64,000 bases of DNA from Natranaerofaba carboxydovora (lineage in GTDB: Bacteria; Bacillota; Natranaerobiia; Natranaerobiales; Natranaerofabaceae): contig NZ_CP054394.1 of NCBI RefSeq assembly GCF_022539405.1, positions 1,682,501-1,746,500 of the forward strand, given 5' to 3'. Shown here in pieces: positions 16,848 to 26,831 of this stretch (position 1 is the stretch's first letter; each line of letters opens with the position of its first letter). The translations under genes were made by a program, and so were the position numbers. The notes under the pieces are model-generated. The model saw only the letters and a program-made list of their open reading frames with translations, did not search any database and was not told the origin of the DNA.

Positions 16848-19256
16848 TTAACCAGCAAGAGTTACTACGGTTACACCCTCTCCACCTTCACCTTTTTCAC
16901 CTAATCTATAATTTTTTATATGTCCGTGTCCCTCAAGATGAAAGTGAACTCCTCGTCTAAGATCTCCTGTGCCTTTTCCGTGAATGATTCTAACACTATT
17001 AAGGCCAGCAAGTAGTGCATCATCCAAATATTTATCTATCTTTTGTATAGCTTCATCTATCCTATGGCCCCGTATATCTAACTCCTGGGACATAGATCCA
17101 GCTTTTTGTACACCAAGTTTACTTGATCTTACTTTATTTTCTTTTGGCGAACCAGAAGTACTACCATATTGCTTGGCAGTGTTTCCTTTTTGATCATTTG
17201 ATTCGTAAGGATAAAGTTCTTTTACTTTGACATTCACCTTCATAAGTCCAACCTGTACTTGGGCTTCTTTTTTGTCCTCAGATATTTCTTGAAATGTTCC
17301 AGGTTTATCTAAACTCTTTACATATACTTCTGTACCTGGTTTTAGTTCTGAAGGGTCAATAGGCTTTGATGTGGTTTTGTTAAGCTCTTTTTCTAAAGCT
17401 TCTTTTGTTTGAGTAAGTTCATTTCTTACATTCGTTGAAGTTTCTGTTATTTCTTTGTGCGAATCTTTACTTGATAATTTTCTTATTTCAGAGATTTGTC
17501 TTTCTGCCTGGCGTTTAGCTTCTGTAATTATCTCTGCTGCTTCTTCTCTTGCCCGTTCTATTATATTTTTTTCTTTTTCTTTTAGCTCTTCTTCTTTCTT
17601 AGTAAGTCTAGCTTTCAGGTTATTCACCTCAGCTTTTGACCTTTCAATATCTTCTTTTAATTCCTCTGATTTTTTCTCTTTCTTTGTTAGAGATGATATA
17701 AGCTCATCGACTTTTAGATCTCCCTCACCTATAAAGCTTCTAGCAGTTTCTATAATTTCATCCTTTAAACCAAGTCTCTTCGAAATCACCAGAGCATTAC
17801 TTTTACCGGGAATACCTATCATTAATTTATATGTGGGTTCTAATGTTTTTTCATCAAATTCAACCGATGCATTCTCCATTCCCTGCTTTTTGTAAGCAAA
17901 ATTCTTCAGACCGGTAAAGTGTGTCGTAGCTATGGTTCTAATCTCCCTACTGTGTAGATATTCGAGTATAGCCATTGCAAGGGCCGAACCTTCTGTAGGG
18001 TCTGTACCCGCTCCAAGCTCATCAAGTAACACCAGAGAATTAGAAGATGCATTTTCCAAAATACCTATAATATTTTTCATATGAGAACTAAATGTACTTA
18101 ATGATTGTTCAATATTTTGCTCATCACCAATATCAGCAAAGACTTCATCAAAAACTGCCATTACACTTCCATCATCCGCAGGAATATGAAGCCCGTACTG
18201 AGTCATAAGACTAAAGAGACCCACCGTTTTAAGGGTTACTGTTTTCCCACCTGTGTTAGGTCCTGTTATGACCAGAGTATTAAACTCTTTACCAAGGTTT
18301 ACGCTTACAGGAACAACCTCTTCTCCTAACAAGGGATGTCTTCCCTGTATTATATCAAGCTTCTTCTCCCTATTTATTTCGGGTTCTACAGCATTCATTT
18401 TTATAGCTAGCGATCCTTTTGCCATAATAAAGTCAAGCTCAACTAGATACTGAAGAACTTGTTTTAATCCTTCATTCTCATTTTTTATATCCTGGCTAAG
18501 AAGCCTTAATAACCTTTCTACTTCTCTTTCTTCTTTTGCAGTAAGTCTTGCGATTTCGTTACTTAACTCCATCAAAGATTCTGGCTCAATATATACGGTC
18601 GCTCCGGTTGTAGAATAATCATGGGTAACACCCTTTACTTCACCTTGATGTTCAGCTTTTACGGGAAGAACGTACCTGTTGTTTCGTACAGTTATAACTT
18701 CATCTTGAAGGTACTTACTAAAGCTTCTTTTAACCTTTTCTAAGCGACCTTTTAAATCCGACCTTTTATTTTTTATTTGTTTCCTAACACTTGATAGCTC
18801 ACCACTTGCATTGTCTTTAAAATCCACTCTATCAATATCAAGTAACTTTTCAAGTTTGACAGTTAAATTTTTTAGACTAGGAATTTGCCCTACAATATTC
18901 ATAATTATAGGGTATGATTCATATATTTCATCATCTTTAAAAAAGTTTTGTACTCTTTTTTGAGCCTGCAGAACACTAAGTACATCTATAAATTGTTCCA
19001 TAGAAAGTGTTCCATCTTTTTTGGCTAATTGAAGAGGTCCCCGAACATCTTTTAAGCCATTTAAAGATATTCCCCCGCTTTCCCGGATCAAAAAAGCAGC
19101 TTCGCTAGTCTCTTTTTGCATCTTTTTTACTTCATCTACATTCTGGGAAAACTCTGTATTATCTATCATTTCTTTAGCCATATCCGAATATGTTTCTTTT
19201 TTTAACTCGGCTAATATTTTATCTAGTTCTAACTTTTTATAAGACTTATCTTTCAC
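16848..19256 (-). CDS. mutS2: endonuclease MutS2
   Basis: A 802-residue MutS2 protein, a ring-shaped ATPase. The family has been linked to suppression of recombination and to rescue of collided ribosomes. It has the MutS core and clamp, a Walker A GPNTGGKT (about 335), a Walker B with DELGAGTDPTEG, a long coiled coil (about 510-625), a KOW-like region, and a C-terminal Smr nuclease domain starting LDIRGHRIDEA and containing HGKGTGDLRRG. GTG start with GGGAGG 7 nt upstream. Its start overlaps the end of polX by 11 bp. Last gene of the pheS operon, a usual place in Firmicutes. Confidence 0.96.
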   Translation of the reverse strand: MKDKSYKKLELDKILAELKKETYSDMAKEMIDNTEFSQNVDEVKKMQKETSEAAFLIRESGGISLNGLKDVRGPLQLAKKDGTLSMEQFIDVLSVLQAQKRVQNFFKDDEIYESYPIIMNIVGQIPSLKNLTVKLEKLLDIDRVDFKDNASGELSSVRKQIKNKRSDLKGRLEKVKRSFSKYLQDEVITVRNNRYVLPVKAEHQGEVKGVTHDYSTTGATVYIEPESLMELSNEIARLTAKEEREVERLLRLLSQDIKNENEGLKQVLQYLVELDFIMAKGSLAIKMNAVEPEINREKKLDIIQGRHPLLGEEVVPVSVNLGKEFNTLVITGPNTGGKTVTLKTVGLFSLMTQYGLHIPADDGSVMAVFDEVFADIGDEQNIEQSLSTFSSHMKNIIGILENASSNSLVLLDELGAGTDPTEGSALAMAILEYLHSREIRTIATTHFTGLKNFAYKKQGMENASVEFDEKTLEPTYKLMIGIPGKSNALVISKRLGLKDEIIETARSFIGEGDLKVDELISSLTKKEKKSEELKEDIERSKAEVNNLKARLTKKEEELKEKEKNIIERAREEAAEIITEAKRQAERQISEIRKLSSKDSHKEITETSTNVRNELTQTKEALEKELNKTTSKPIDPSELKPGTEVYVKSLDKPGTFQEISEDKKEAQVQVGLMKVNVKVKELYPYESNDQKGNTAKQYGSTSGSPKENKVRSSKLGVQKAGSMSQELDIRGHRIDEAIQKIDKYLDDALLAGLNSVRIIHGKGTGDLRRGVHFHLEGHGHIKNYRLGEKGEGGEGVTVVTLAG

Positions 19257-20982
19257 TTTGTTCCCTCCCGGGCTTTTTCTCCTTCAACCATAAATTTAAC
19301 TCATCAAGGGACATTGTATTAATAACATCACTTTGTTCCAAATAACCTTTTCTCGCCACAAAAACCCCATATTTTATCTCTTCAAGTCGATTAGTATCGT
19401 GGGCATCAGTATTAATGACAAATTTAATCCCATATTCTTTTGCTTTTTTTACATAATTAAAAGGTAGATCCAATCTATCCACCGATGAGTTTATCTCCAG
19501 CGCTGTTCCTGTTTCTATGGCCTTTTCAAAAATCCTCTCCAGGTCAAGCTTATGGCCTTCTCGTTTATTTATAAGTCTACCAAGGGGATGAGCTATCACT
19601 CTTACATACGGATTTTCCATCGCTAATAATACTCTTTTGGTTATTTTTTCTTGATCCTGACCAAATCCCTGATGAATAGAACCGATCACAAAATCTAACT
19701 CCTTTAAAATTTCATCCGGATAATCAAGACTGCCATCGTTTAGTATATCAGCTTCAACTCCTGAAAATATTTTAAAGCTATCTTGCTTTTCTTCATTAAG
19801 CTTTCTTATATTTTCTGTCTGATTTTTTAGTTCATCGATGCTTAAACCCCCAGCAATCGATAATGACCGAGAATGGTCCGTGACAGCTATATATTCATAA
19901 CCCTTATTTTTTGCACTATAAGCCATATCTTCTAAGCTATCTGTACCATCACTCCAGTTAGTATGGATGTGTAGATCACCTTTCAACTGAGACTTCTCAA
20001 CCAAATCGGGGATATTCTTGTCTTCAGCAAGATTTATTTCATCCTTGCCTTCTCTTAATTCTGGAGGAATATACTGCAAATCAAGAAAACTGTACACATC
20101 CTCTTCGCTAACACTTTCTTTATTTAATTTCCCACCCAAAGATATCTCAAGGTTTTTCTTTGCTACTCTTTCTTTTAGCATTTCGACATGTTCTTTGTTG
20201 CCAGTTAGTTCTATCCATCCTAATGGAAATTTGCTTTCTGACAACATAAAAACATCGACCTTAAGCCCGATAATATTTAGAAAAGATATTTTTTCCCCGT
20301 CATCTTTCAAGATTTGTCTAATAAGCGGAAGATCAATTATTTTATCTTTTACCTGCTGACGGTTATTATCATTTGTGATAACGATAACGTCAATATCCTT
20401 TACTGTTTCTTGTTTTCTTCTAATACTACCGGCAAGTTCTACAAATTCTACCTCATCAAATTCCCTAATATTATTTAAAAGACTCTTAGCAAATGGAAAA
20501 GCTAACCCTAACAGATGTCTTTGTTCTTGCTTTTCTAGTTTTTCTATCCCCTGCAATATATTTTTCTCTGTTTTTTTGCCAAGAGAGGGGAGTCTTCTAA
20601 CTTCTCCGCTTTCACATGCCTTTTTCAAATCATTTAAAGATTTTATTTCCAAGTTATTAAATATAATCCGAGCCGTCTTAGTACCTACTCCCGGTATGCC
20701 AAGAATACTTTTCAAAATAGCTGGAAACTCTGATTTTAGTTCTTCTAAAAAAGAACAACGGCCAGTTTTTATTATTTCTTCAACCTGTGATGCAAGTTTT
20801 TCACCTATACCTTCAATGCTATCAAGTCTATTTTCCTGGACAAGTCTCACAATATCTTCTTGTTGTCTCTCTATTATCTGTGCTCCCTTTTGGTATGCTC
20901 TTACTCTATAAGGATTATCCTCTTTTAGCTTCAAAAAATTAGCTATCTCTTTTAACACCAAAGCTATTTCTATATTAGTCAT
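19246..20982 (-). CDS. polX: family X DNA polymerase with PHP domain
   Basis: A 578-residue bacterial PolX used in gap-filling DNA repair. The N-terminal 8-kDa and fingers region has two helix-hairpin-helix segments (EGIGEKLAS, GIPGVGTKTA). The palm has GSIRR and the catalytic Asp pair in KDIDVIV. The C-terminal PHP domain (from about 335) has the metal motif GDLHIHTNWSDG, plus ITDHS-like VTDHSRS and HPLGR, which give 3'-5' exonuclease and AP endonuclease activity in known members. ATG preceded by GAGGTG. Sits between cvpA and mutS2 as in many Firmicutes. Confidence 0.95.
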   Translation of the reverse strand: MTNIEIALVLKEIANFLKLKEDNPYRVRAYQKGAQIIERQQEDIVRLVQENRLDSIEGIGEKLASQVEEIIKTGRCSFLEELKSEFPAILKSILGIPGVGTKTARIIFNNLEIKSLNDLKKACESGEVRRLPSLGKKTEKNILQGIEKLEKQEQRHLLGLAFPFAKSLLNNIREFDEVEFVELAGSIRRKQETVKDIDVIVITNDNNRQQVKDKIIDLPLIRQILKDDGEKISFLNIIGLKVDVFMLSESKFPLGWIELTGNKEHVEMLKERVAKKNLEISLGGKLNKESVSEEDVYSFLDLQYIPPELREGKDEINLAEDKNIPDLVEKSQLKGDLHIHTNWSDGTDSLEDMAYSAKNKGYEYIAVTDHSRSLSIAGGLSIDELKNQTENIRKLNEEKQDSFKIFSGVEADILNDGSLDYPDEILKELDFVIGSIHQGFGQDQEKITKRVLLAMENPYVRVIAHPLGRLINKREGHKLDLERIFEKAIETGTALEINSSVDRLDLPFNYVKKAKEYGIKFVINTDAHDTNRLEEIKYGVFVARKGYLEQSDVINTMSLDELNLWLKEKKPGREQSER

Positions 20983-21002
20983 TTCATTACACCTCTATTA
21001 GT

Positions 21003-21496
21003 CTAAATAAACATCAAAATTATTTTTGGCCAAAACTCCAGCCAAAATAAAAATACCTGTGATTCCCATAAACTTTCCTGAAAAAATCCCCAGGGTAAAA
21101 CAAACATTATTGCCATCACTATCATAACCACTATTATTCCTTTGATTAAGCCAAAAGCTCCTCCTAAAACTCTATTCAATGTACTTACAACAGGCAAAAA
21201 AGTACTTATACCTATTATTCCACCGACAAAGCTAATTAAAGTCTTGGTAACAAAAAATAATATTAAAAAAGCAGCTATATTTACCAATATACTGCCTTCT
21301 AAAAAACCACCTAAGTTTAGCACTTCATTAAAAAAATCACTTAATTCCTGAAAATAAGAAACAGAAATAATATACGCTGCTAATAGTTGTAGCACGCTAA
21401 ATAACTGGTAAACAAAACCCAGCTTTGCCCCTTGAAAAACAGCAAAAAATATAAGTAAAAAGCAAATATATCAAGCCAGTTAAAATCAGCTACCAT
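21003..21496 (-). CDS. CvpA family membrane protein, apparent -1 frameshift near the N-terminus
   Basis: The main open part (21395-21003, frame B) has three to four membrane helices of the CvpA/colicin V production family but lacks the usual start. Reading upstream, frame B meets TGA at 21473-21471. In frame A an ATG at 21496 gives MVADFNWLDI, the classical CvpA N-terminus, and runs open to 21380. Moving from A to B (a -1 shift between 21472 and about 21430) yields a continuous protein of about 164 residues with NWLD followed by FFAVFQGAKLGFVYQL. A heptamer T-TTT-TTG is in phase at 21449-21443. The ATG overlaps the zapA stop, so translation is coupled. It may be a true frameshift, a programmed one or a homopolymer sequencing error. 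Function in the family is unclear. Confidence 0.75.
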
Positions 21497-21917
21497 TGGC
21501 TAAATCTCTTTCGTCCACTAAAGCTAATAACTCCTTATGGTCTTTTTCTAAACGCAGATATTCTTCCGCAATATTCAAAGCTGCAAGTACAGCAATTTTT
21601 TGACTGCTTAAGGTTGGATGTTTTTCAAATATCTCAGTCATTTTGTAATCCACAAGTTCTGCAATCTTCTTTATATCTTCCTCTGAAAGATCACCTTTAA
21701 TACAAAAATCTTCACCAAATATCCTTGCCACAACTTTATTAACCTCTTGTTTTTTGTCTTCTGATGCATCCAATGAACTATCTTTATAATTTTCATCTTG
21801 CTGATCTATATTATCACTTTCGTTTTTAATTTCTTTATCACCTTTTATTTCAGGATTTTCAGCTTGATCATGATTATTCTTGTTTTTATTTTTTTTGTTT
21901 TTCTTTTTAGAAGGCAT
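21486..21917 (-). CDS. zapA: ZapA-like cell division protein with charged N-terminal extension
   Basis: Protein of 143 residues. The C-terminal 85 residues (from about KVVARIFGEDFCIKG) match ZapA, a small coiled-coil protein that bundles FtsZ at the division ring. The ending QKIAVLAALNIAEEYLRLEKDHKELL is typical. About 58 N-terminal residues are an added Lys-rich then Asp/Glu-rich segment not usual in ZapA. ATG with GGAGGAGG upstream. Its last codons overlap the cvpA start codon by 11 nt. Confidence 0.85.
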   Translation of the reverse strand: MPSKKKNKKNKNKNNHDQAENPEIKGDKEIKNESDNIDQQDENYKDSSLDASEDKKQEVNKVVARIFGEDFCIKGDLSEEDIKKIAELVDYKMTEIFEKHPTLSSQKIAVLAALNIAEEYLRLEKDHKELLALVDERDLANGS

Positions 21918-22048
21918 AGCTAACCTCCTCCAGACTTATAATAATTAATCTTATTTTTACTCGCCTAAATATTTTATTCGATTAGTTATTCAAAATATCC
22001 TTCAAGATATTTATAATGGCGCCCAGCATGAGTGGACGCCATCTTTTC

Positions 22049-24499
22049 CTATTTCCTAATCTCTGCCCCACATTTATCTTTAAGCTCATTTTCTATAGTA
22101 TTATATAGATTCTCCACTTCCTCATCAGTCATAGTCCTATCAGGTGCTCTAAACTTCAAGGAGTAAGCAAGGCTTCTCTTACCTTCTGGTATCTGCTCTC
22201 CTTCATAAAGATCAAATAATCTAATAGCCTCTATAAGATCCCCACCTGCTTTTTCTATCGTCTCTTCTACTTCACCTGCAGGAACATCTTTAGATACCAA
22301 AAGAGCAATATCTCTTAACACAGCAGGATACTTTGGTAGTGGTTTATAAGTTGTTTCTAGATTTGCATTTTGAACAAGTTCATCTATTCTAAGTTCGCAG
22401 TAAACCACTCTATTTGTTAGTTCATATTTTTCAGATGCTACCATAGGATGTATTTCACCTATAGTACCTACCTCTTTTCCTTTCAAGTTGATTTTGGCTG
22501 CTCTAGTCGGATGATAGCTTGGATGTTCATAAGGCAAAAATTCCATTTCATCTGCCAATCCTAACCTTTGAAACAATAATTCAATAATTCCTTTTAAGTG
22601 AAAGAAGTCCGCTTTTTCACCTTCTTTTAACCAGCCCTCTTCTGTTGTTTTGCCCATCATGGCACAGGCAAGCATTTCTCTTTCTTCAGGCAGAGTATTA
22701 AGCGGCAGCTCTTCTGTCAAAAACACTTTACCTATCTCAAAAATATGAAAATCTCCTTCGCCTCTATTTTGATTATACTCTAACACCGATAAAAAAGAAG
22801 GCAGCATTGTAGTTCTCATTATACTTTGCTCTTCACTTAAAGGGTTAGATATCGGTATCGCTTTTCTTAGAGGGTCTTCATTTGAAAGATTAATACTGTC
22901 AAATTCTTCAGGCGATATAAAAGTAAAAGTCAGTACCTCACACAATCCACTTGAAAGCATTGTATCTCTGATGATTTCCTTGATTTTTTGGGGGGCAGTC
23001 ATCATCCCCTGAGTCAATATACCTTCAGGTAGTGTTGTAGGTAGATTATCATAACCATACAATCTCGTCACTTCTTCTATCAAATCAACTTCAATTTTTA
23101 TATCCTGTCTTCTGGTTGGCGCAGTTATTTTTAACATCTCGTCTTCTGCGCCTGATTCTCCAACTTCTTCAATACCAAATTGAAGCTTTCTAAAAACATC
23201 TTTGATTTCATTGCTACTAATTTTCAAACCTGTAAGTTTTCTGACATTTTCAGTTTTTAACTTAATTTTTTCCGGAAAAGCTTTTACTGGATATTCATCA
23301 ACTGTACCAGAGACCACTTTGCCAATTCCTAGTTCTTCAATTAATTCTAAAGCTCTAAGTGCAGCATTTAAAGTATTATTTGGGTCAATACCTTTTTCAA
23401 ATCTCAAGGAAGCCTCAGACCTGAGATTTAGTCTATTTGCCGTTCTTCTAATGTTAATATTATCAAAAGCCGCTGCCTCTAAAAGCATAGTCTTTGTCTC
23501 TGGTGTGACCTCGGTATTTAGACCTCCCATAACCCCTGCAAGCCCAATGGCTCGCTCTTTATCAGCTATAACAAGAGCACTCTCGTCCAAAGTCCTTTCC
23601 TTCTCATCAAGGGTTGTAAGCTTTTCATTTTCATATGCTCTTCTAACAATTATTTCATCACCAGAAACTCTATCATAATCAAAAGCGTGCATTGGTTGTC
23701 CGTATTCAAACATCACAAAGTTTGTAATATCAACAAGATTATTAATAGGTCTAATCCCTACAGCTCTAAGACGCTGTTTTAACCAGGTAGGAGACGGCCC
23801 GATCTTTATATCTTTAACGATATGAGCAGTATACCTATTACATAGTTCTTCATCTTTTATATCAACACTCACCATATTTTCTGCTTCGTTTTTATCAAAA
23901 GTAACTGGCGGTTTTGGGGGTTCAAAAGGAATGTCTAAAAGCGCAGCTACCTCATAACAAACTCCCATCATCCCTAGACAATCAGCTCTATTAGGTGTCA
24001 GGTCAAATTCAAGTATGTAATCATCAAGACCCATAACTTCCACCAAGTCTTCTCCTGCCTCAAGAGCAGGATCAAGTACCATAATTCCTTCTTCACCCTC
24101 TTCTGGCAGCAGCCCAAGTTCTTCACTAGAACAGATCATGCCATATGATTTTTCTCCTCTTAGCTTTGCTTTTTTTATCTTAAACCCACCTGGAAGCACT
24201 GCCCCTGGTAAAGCTACAGGTACTTTTTGCCCTTTAGCAACATTATCGGCACCACAAACTATATGTAGAGGGTCTTCGCTTGTTCCTGCCTTTACTTCAA
24301 CAACACTAAGATTATCCGCATTTGGATGAGAAGAGACATCCAAAACTTCTCCAACTACCAAGTTTTCTTTTGATAAATCTTCTACAAAGGGCTTAACTGT
24401 TTCTACTTCCACTCCTCCATTTGTTAGCTCCCCGGCTAGTTCATACGGATCAATATCTATATTCAAAAGTTCTTTTAGCCAATTATATGAGATTTTCAT
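22049..24499 (-). CDS. pheT: phenylalanyl-tRNA synthetase beta subunit
   Basis: Beta subunit of the alpha2-beta2 PheRS, 816 residues, normal bacterial length. It begins MKISYNWLKELLNI, has the EMAP/OB-fold tRNA-binding domain (about 40-155), B3/B4 editing and B5 domains, a catalytic-like core, and the C-terminal ferredoxin-fold anticodon-binding domain (from about KPLPKYPAVLRDIALLV). ATG with AGGAGGGG upstream. It follows pheS by 27 bp. Confidence 0.97.
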   Translation of the reverse strand: MKISYNWLKELLNIDIDPYELAGELTNGGVEVETVKPFVEDLSKENLVVGEVLDVSSHPNADNLSVVEVKAGTSEDPLHIVCGADNVAKGQKVPVALPGAVLPGGFKIKKAKLRGEKSYGMICSSEELGLLPEEGEEGIMVLDPALEAGEDLVEVMGLDDYILEFDLTPNRADCLGMMGVCYEVAALLDIPFEPPKPPVTFDKNEAENMVSVDIKDEELCNRYTAHIVKDIKIGPSPTWLKQRLRAVGIRPINNLVDITNFVMFEYGQPMHAFDYDRVSGDEIIVRRAYENEKLTTLDEKERTLDESALVIADKERAIGLAGVMGGLNTEVTPETKTMLLEAAAFDNINIRRTANRLNLRSEASLRFEKGIDPNNTLNAALRALELIEELGIGKVVSGTVDEYPVKAFPEKIKLKTENVRKLTGLKISSNEIKDVFRKLQFGIEEVGESGAEDEMLKITAPTRRQDIKIEVDLIEEVTRLYGYDNLPTTLPEGILTQGMMTAPQKIKEIIRDTMLSSGLCEVLTFTFISPEEFDSINLSNEDPLRKAIPISNPLSEEQSIMRTTMLPSFLSVLEYNQNRGEGDFHIFEIGKVFLTEELPLNTLPEEREMLACAMMGKTTEEGWLKEGEKADFFHLKGIIELLFQRLGLADEMEFLPYEHPSYHPTRAAKINLKGKEVGTIGEIHPMVASEKYELTNRVVYCELRIDELVQNANLETTYKPLPKYPAVLRDIALLVSKDVPAGEVEETIEKAGGDLIEAIRLFDLYEGEQIPEGKRSLAYSLKFRAPDRTMTDEEVENLYNTIENELKDKCGAEIRK

Positions 24500-24526
24500 C
24501 TAACCCCTCCTAAGTTCTATTAAGTA

Positions 24527-25552
24527 TTATATGAACTGTCTAAACATTCTCTTATCATTTGCAAAAAATACTCTCATATCATCAAAGCCATATTTTAACA
24601 TAGCGATTCTCTCAACACCCATGCCAAAAGCAAAACCTGTTACTTTCTCGGGGTCATAGCCGGACATTTCAAAGACCCTTGGATGTACCATCCCTGCACC
24701 CAAAATCTCCAACCAGCCTGTATTCTTGCAAATTCTACAGCCACTACCTTCACATATTACGCAAGATATATCTACTTCAGCACTAGGCTCAGTAAAAGGA
24801 AAGTAGCTAGGCCTAAGTCTTATCTGCTGTTTTTCACCAAACATTTGCCTGGCAAAATTAAGTAAAGTACCCTTCAAGTCTCCCATAGTTATAACTTCAT
24901 CTACAACTAATCCTTCAACCTGGTGAAACATAGGCGAATGAGTAGCATCATCATCTTTTCTATAAACTTTTCCTGTGCAGATAATTCTTATAGGAAGCTT
25001 TGGAGCTATCTTCTCCATAGTTCTTGCCTGAATAGGTGAGGTATGAGTTCTAAGTAGAATTTCATCGGTAAAATAAAAAGAATCCTGCATTTCTCTTGCG
25101 GGGTGCCCCTTAGGAATATTTAAAGCCTCAAAGTTATAGTAGTCAGTTTCAATCTCTGGTCCGTCTTGAATTGTATAACCCATCCCGAGGAAAATTTCAT
25201 TGATTTCATCCAAAACTTTGTTTAGCGGATGTTTTTGCCCTTGTTCAATTTTCTTTCCTGGAAGTGTCACGTCTATTCTTTCTTTTTCTAACTTTTCTTT
25301 AAGTTCTTTTTCCTTAAGCTCTTCTTGTCTATCTTTTAAAAACGATTCTAACCCGTCTCTTATTTCATTTGCTAGTTTACCTATTTTGGGTCGTTCATCT
25401 TCTGGAAGTTGGCCCATTTTTCTTAATATTGTAGTTAAGTTCCCTTTTTTGCCCAAAAACTCAACCCTAATCTTTTCTAATTGGTCTAAATTTTCTGCTG
25501 CTGATATTTTATCTTTTGCCTGTTGTTCCATATCTCTTAACTCTTGTTCCAT
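24527..25552 (-). CDS. pheS: phenylalanyl-tRNA synthetase alpha subunit
   Basis: Catalytic alpha subunit of PheRS, a class II synthetase, 341 residues. An N-terminal coiled coil (about 1-95) precedes the catalytic core with motif 2 around [11 protein letters not shown] and motif 3 in [18 protein letters not shown] Cys-rich [15 protein letters not shown] insert is seen, which is common in bacterial PheS. ATG with GGGAGGCGG upstream. First gene of its operon, behind a leader of nearly 390 nt. Confidence 0.97.
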   Translation of the reverse strand: MEQELRDMEQQAKDKISAAENLDQLEKIRVEFLGKKGNLTTILRKMGQLPEDERPKIGKLANEIRDGLESFLKDRQEELKEKELKEKLEKERIDVTLPGKKIEQGQKHPLNKVLDEINEIFLGMGYTIQDGPEIETDYYNFEALNIPKGHPAREMQDSFYFTDEILLRTHTSPIQARTMEKIAPKLPIRIICTGKVYRKDDDATHSPMFHQVEGLVVDEVITMGDLKGTLLNFARQMFGEKQQIRLRPSYFPFTEPSAEVDISCVICEGSGCRICKNTGWLEILGAGMVHPRVFEMSGYDPEKVTGFAFGMGVERIAMLKYGFDDMRVFFANDKRMFRQFI

Positions 25553-25661
25553 TTAATCCGCCTCCCTATCACAATTGTAATTATGAATCCAAAGCTTGAT
25601 TTCACTAGAAAAAGCTAACCTCAAAATTAACTTTTTCTAGTGGAATCAATCCTCATATACT

Positions 25662-25693
25662 AAAAAAGACTTTCGCCATATAAGGAACGAAAG
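25662..25693 (-). terminator. leader terminator upstream of pheS
   Basis: CTTTCG (25670-25675, plus) pairs with CGAAAG (25688-25693), with an added CC/GG pair inside, followed on the minus strand by TTTTTT. It lies 110 nt before pheS, as expected for attenuation. Confidence 0.75.
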
Positions 25694-25947
25694 CCCGGTT
25701 TCGCAGTAATATAATAATTTACCCAATTAACCCAATAAATACCCTAATTAAGAACTGGCCTAAATAAGTAAAGTGCTTAACTATCATTTAACACTAATAA
25801 ACAATATATCCAGCGTCAAATATATTTTTATCAAACTAATTCTTTATATATAAGATAGGCCGTTACTGATCCCGTAAGCTTAAATAATCTCCAAAAAAAA
25901 TCTGCAGTCAACATACCGGGATCCCATCCCTTCATCAATTTGGGTAA

Positions 25948-25976
25948 ATTATATCACAAAACCCAACTCAAAACAA
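25948..25976 (-). promoter_or_regulatory. sigma-A promoter of pheST
   Basis: Minus strand TTGTTT (25976-25971), 17-nt spacer, TATAAT (25953-25948). Confidence 0.75.
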
Positions 25977-25991
25977 GTTAAATCCCTTATA

Positions 25992-26807
25992 TCATCGGCT
26001 TCGATAAACTTCATACATAAGTATAGAACCAGCCACTGCAGCATTTAAAGAATCAGAGTTGGCTGATATTGGTATTTTTATTTTTAACATGTCTAAATCA
26101 CTGGCCAAAATTTCTTTTGAGATACCCCAACTTTCACTTCCAACTATAATGCAAAGTGGATCTTTTGATAATTCAATATTATAACTGCTTATGTCACCAT
26201 CAGGCATGGCAGCAATTAATTTGTAACCAGCTTCAGACAGAGTTTCTATCAAATCATTCTCATTTAAGCCTGTATTATTATTACTAAATGGAAGGTTAAA
26301 AATTGCACCCATGCTGCTTCTTACTACTTTTTCATTAGTTGTATCAACACTATCACCAGTTACAATAATACCACCAAAATCAAAAGCCACAGCACTTCGC
26401 ATAAGTGTACCCAGGTTTCCTGGATCTTGAATACTGCTAGTTAGGATCAAGTCTTTTTTTGTCTCAATTATTTTTTCTAGTGAATACTCTTTAACACTAG
26501 CACAAGCAAGAATCCCTTGAGGACTCTCTGTAAAAGATGTACTTTTAAATATATCATTATCTACTAGATAACAAAATGTCTCTAACTTACTTAACTCTTT
26601 AAAAAATTGGCTGCTTCCATAATTATCTTTGAACTCTTCAGATATGATTACAAATTCCAAATTGATATTATTATTTATAGCTTCTTCTACTAGCTTAACC
26701 CCTTCAATCGGGATAAGCCCTAGCTTCTCACGCCACTTTTTTTTGTTTAATTTCCTATAGTTTTTTAGATATTTATTGCTTTTACTTTCTATCTTTTTAA
26801 TTTCCAT
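25992..26807 (-). CDS. TrmH/SpoU family RNA 2'-O-methyltransferase
   Basis: A 271-residue SPOUT-class enzyme that methylates ribose 2'-OH in rRNA or tRNA with S-adenosylmethionine. The N-terminal substrate-binding domain (1-105) is followed by the SpoU fold with QDPGNLGTLMRSA, IIVGSESWGIS and the C-terminal knot SANSDSLNAAVAGSILMYE, which is complete. The exact target cannot be assigned. It lies 24 bp after trkA and precedes the separate pheST promoter, a common Firmicute arrangement. Confidence 0.92.
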   Translation of the reverse strand: MEIKKIESKSNKYLKNYRKLNKKKWREKLGLIPIEGVKLVEEAINNNINLEFVIISEEFKDNYGSSQFFKELSKLETFCYLVDNDIFKSTSFTESPQGILACASVKEYSLEKIIETKKDLILTSSIQDPGNLGTLMRSAVAFDFGGIIVTGDSVDTTNEKVVRSSMGAIFNLPFSNNNTGLNENDLIETLSEAGYKLIAAMPDGDISSYNIELSKDPLCIIVGSESWGISKEILASDLDMLKIKIPISANSDSLNAAVAGSILMYEVYRSR

Positions 26808-26831
26808 ATTTGTAATATCACCTGTTTAATA

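Larger units (their letters stand above)
25553..25991 (-). promoter_or_regulatory. pheST attenuator leader, possible divergent T-box
   Basis: Non-coding leader between the trmH-like gene and pheS. The promoter at 25948-25976 should start RNA near 25941. A helix GATCCCG/CGGGATC encloses about 45 nt near the 5' end. Further down, TTGGGT, then after an AT-rich stretch TACTGCGAAACC, run into the terminator stem CTTTCG/CGAAAG (25670-25693) and TTTTTT. The GCGAAACC-to-CTTTCGTTCC order looks like the end of a T-box element, but the canonical GGGTGG-ACCGCG is broken by about 12 nt and no Stem I or Phe specifier loop was identified. A second hairpin (25598-25614 with 25631-25647) lies just before pheS. 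Confidence 0.55.
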
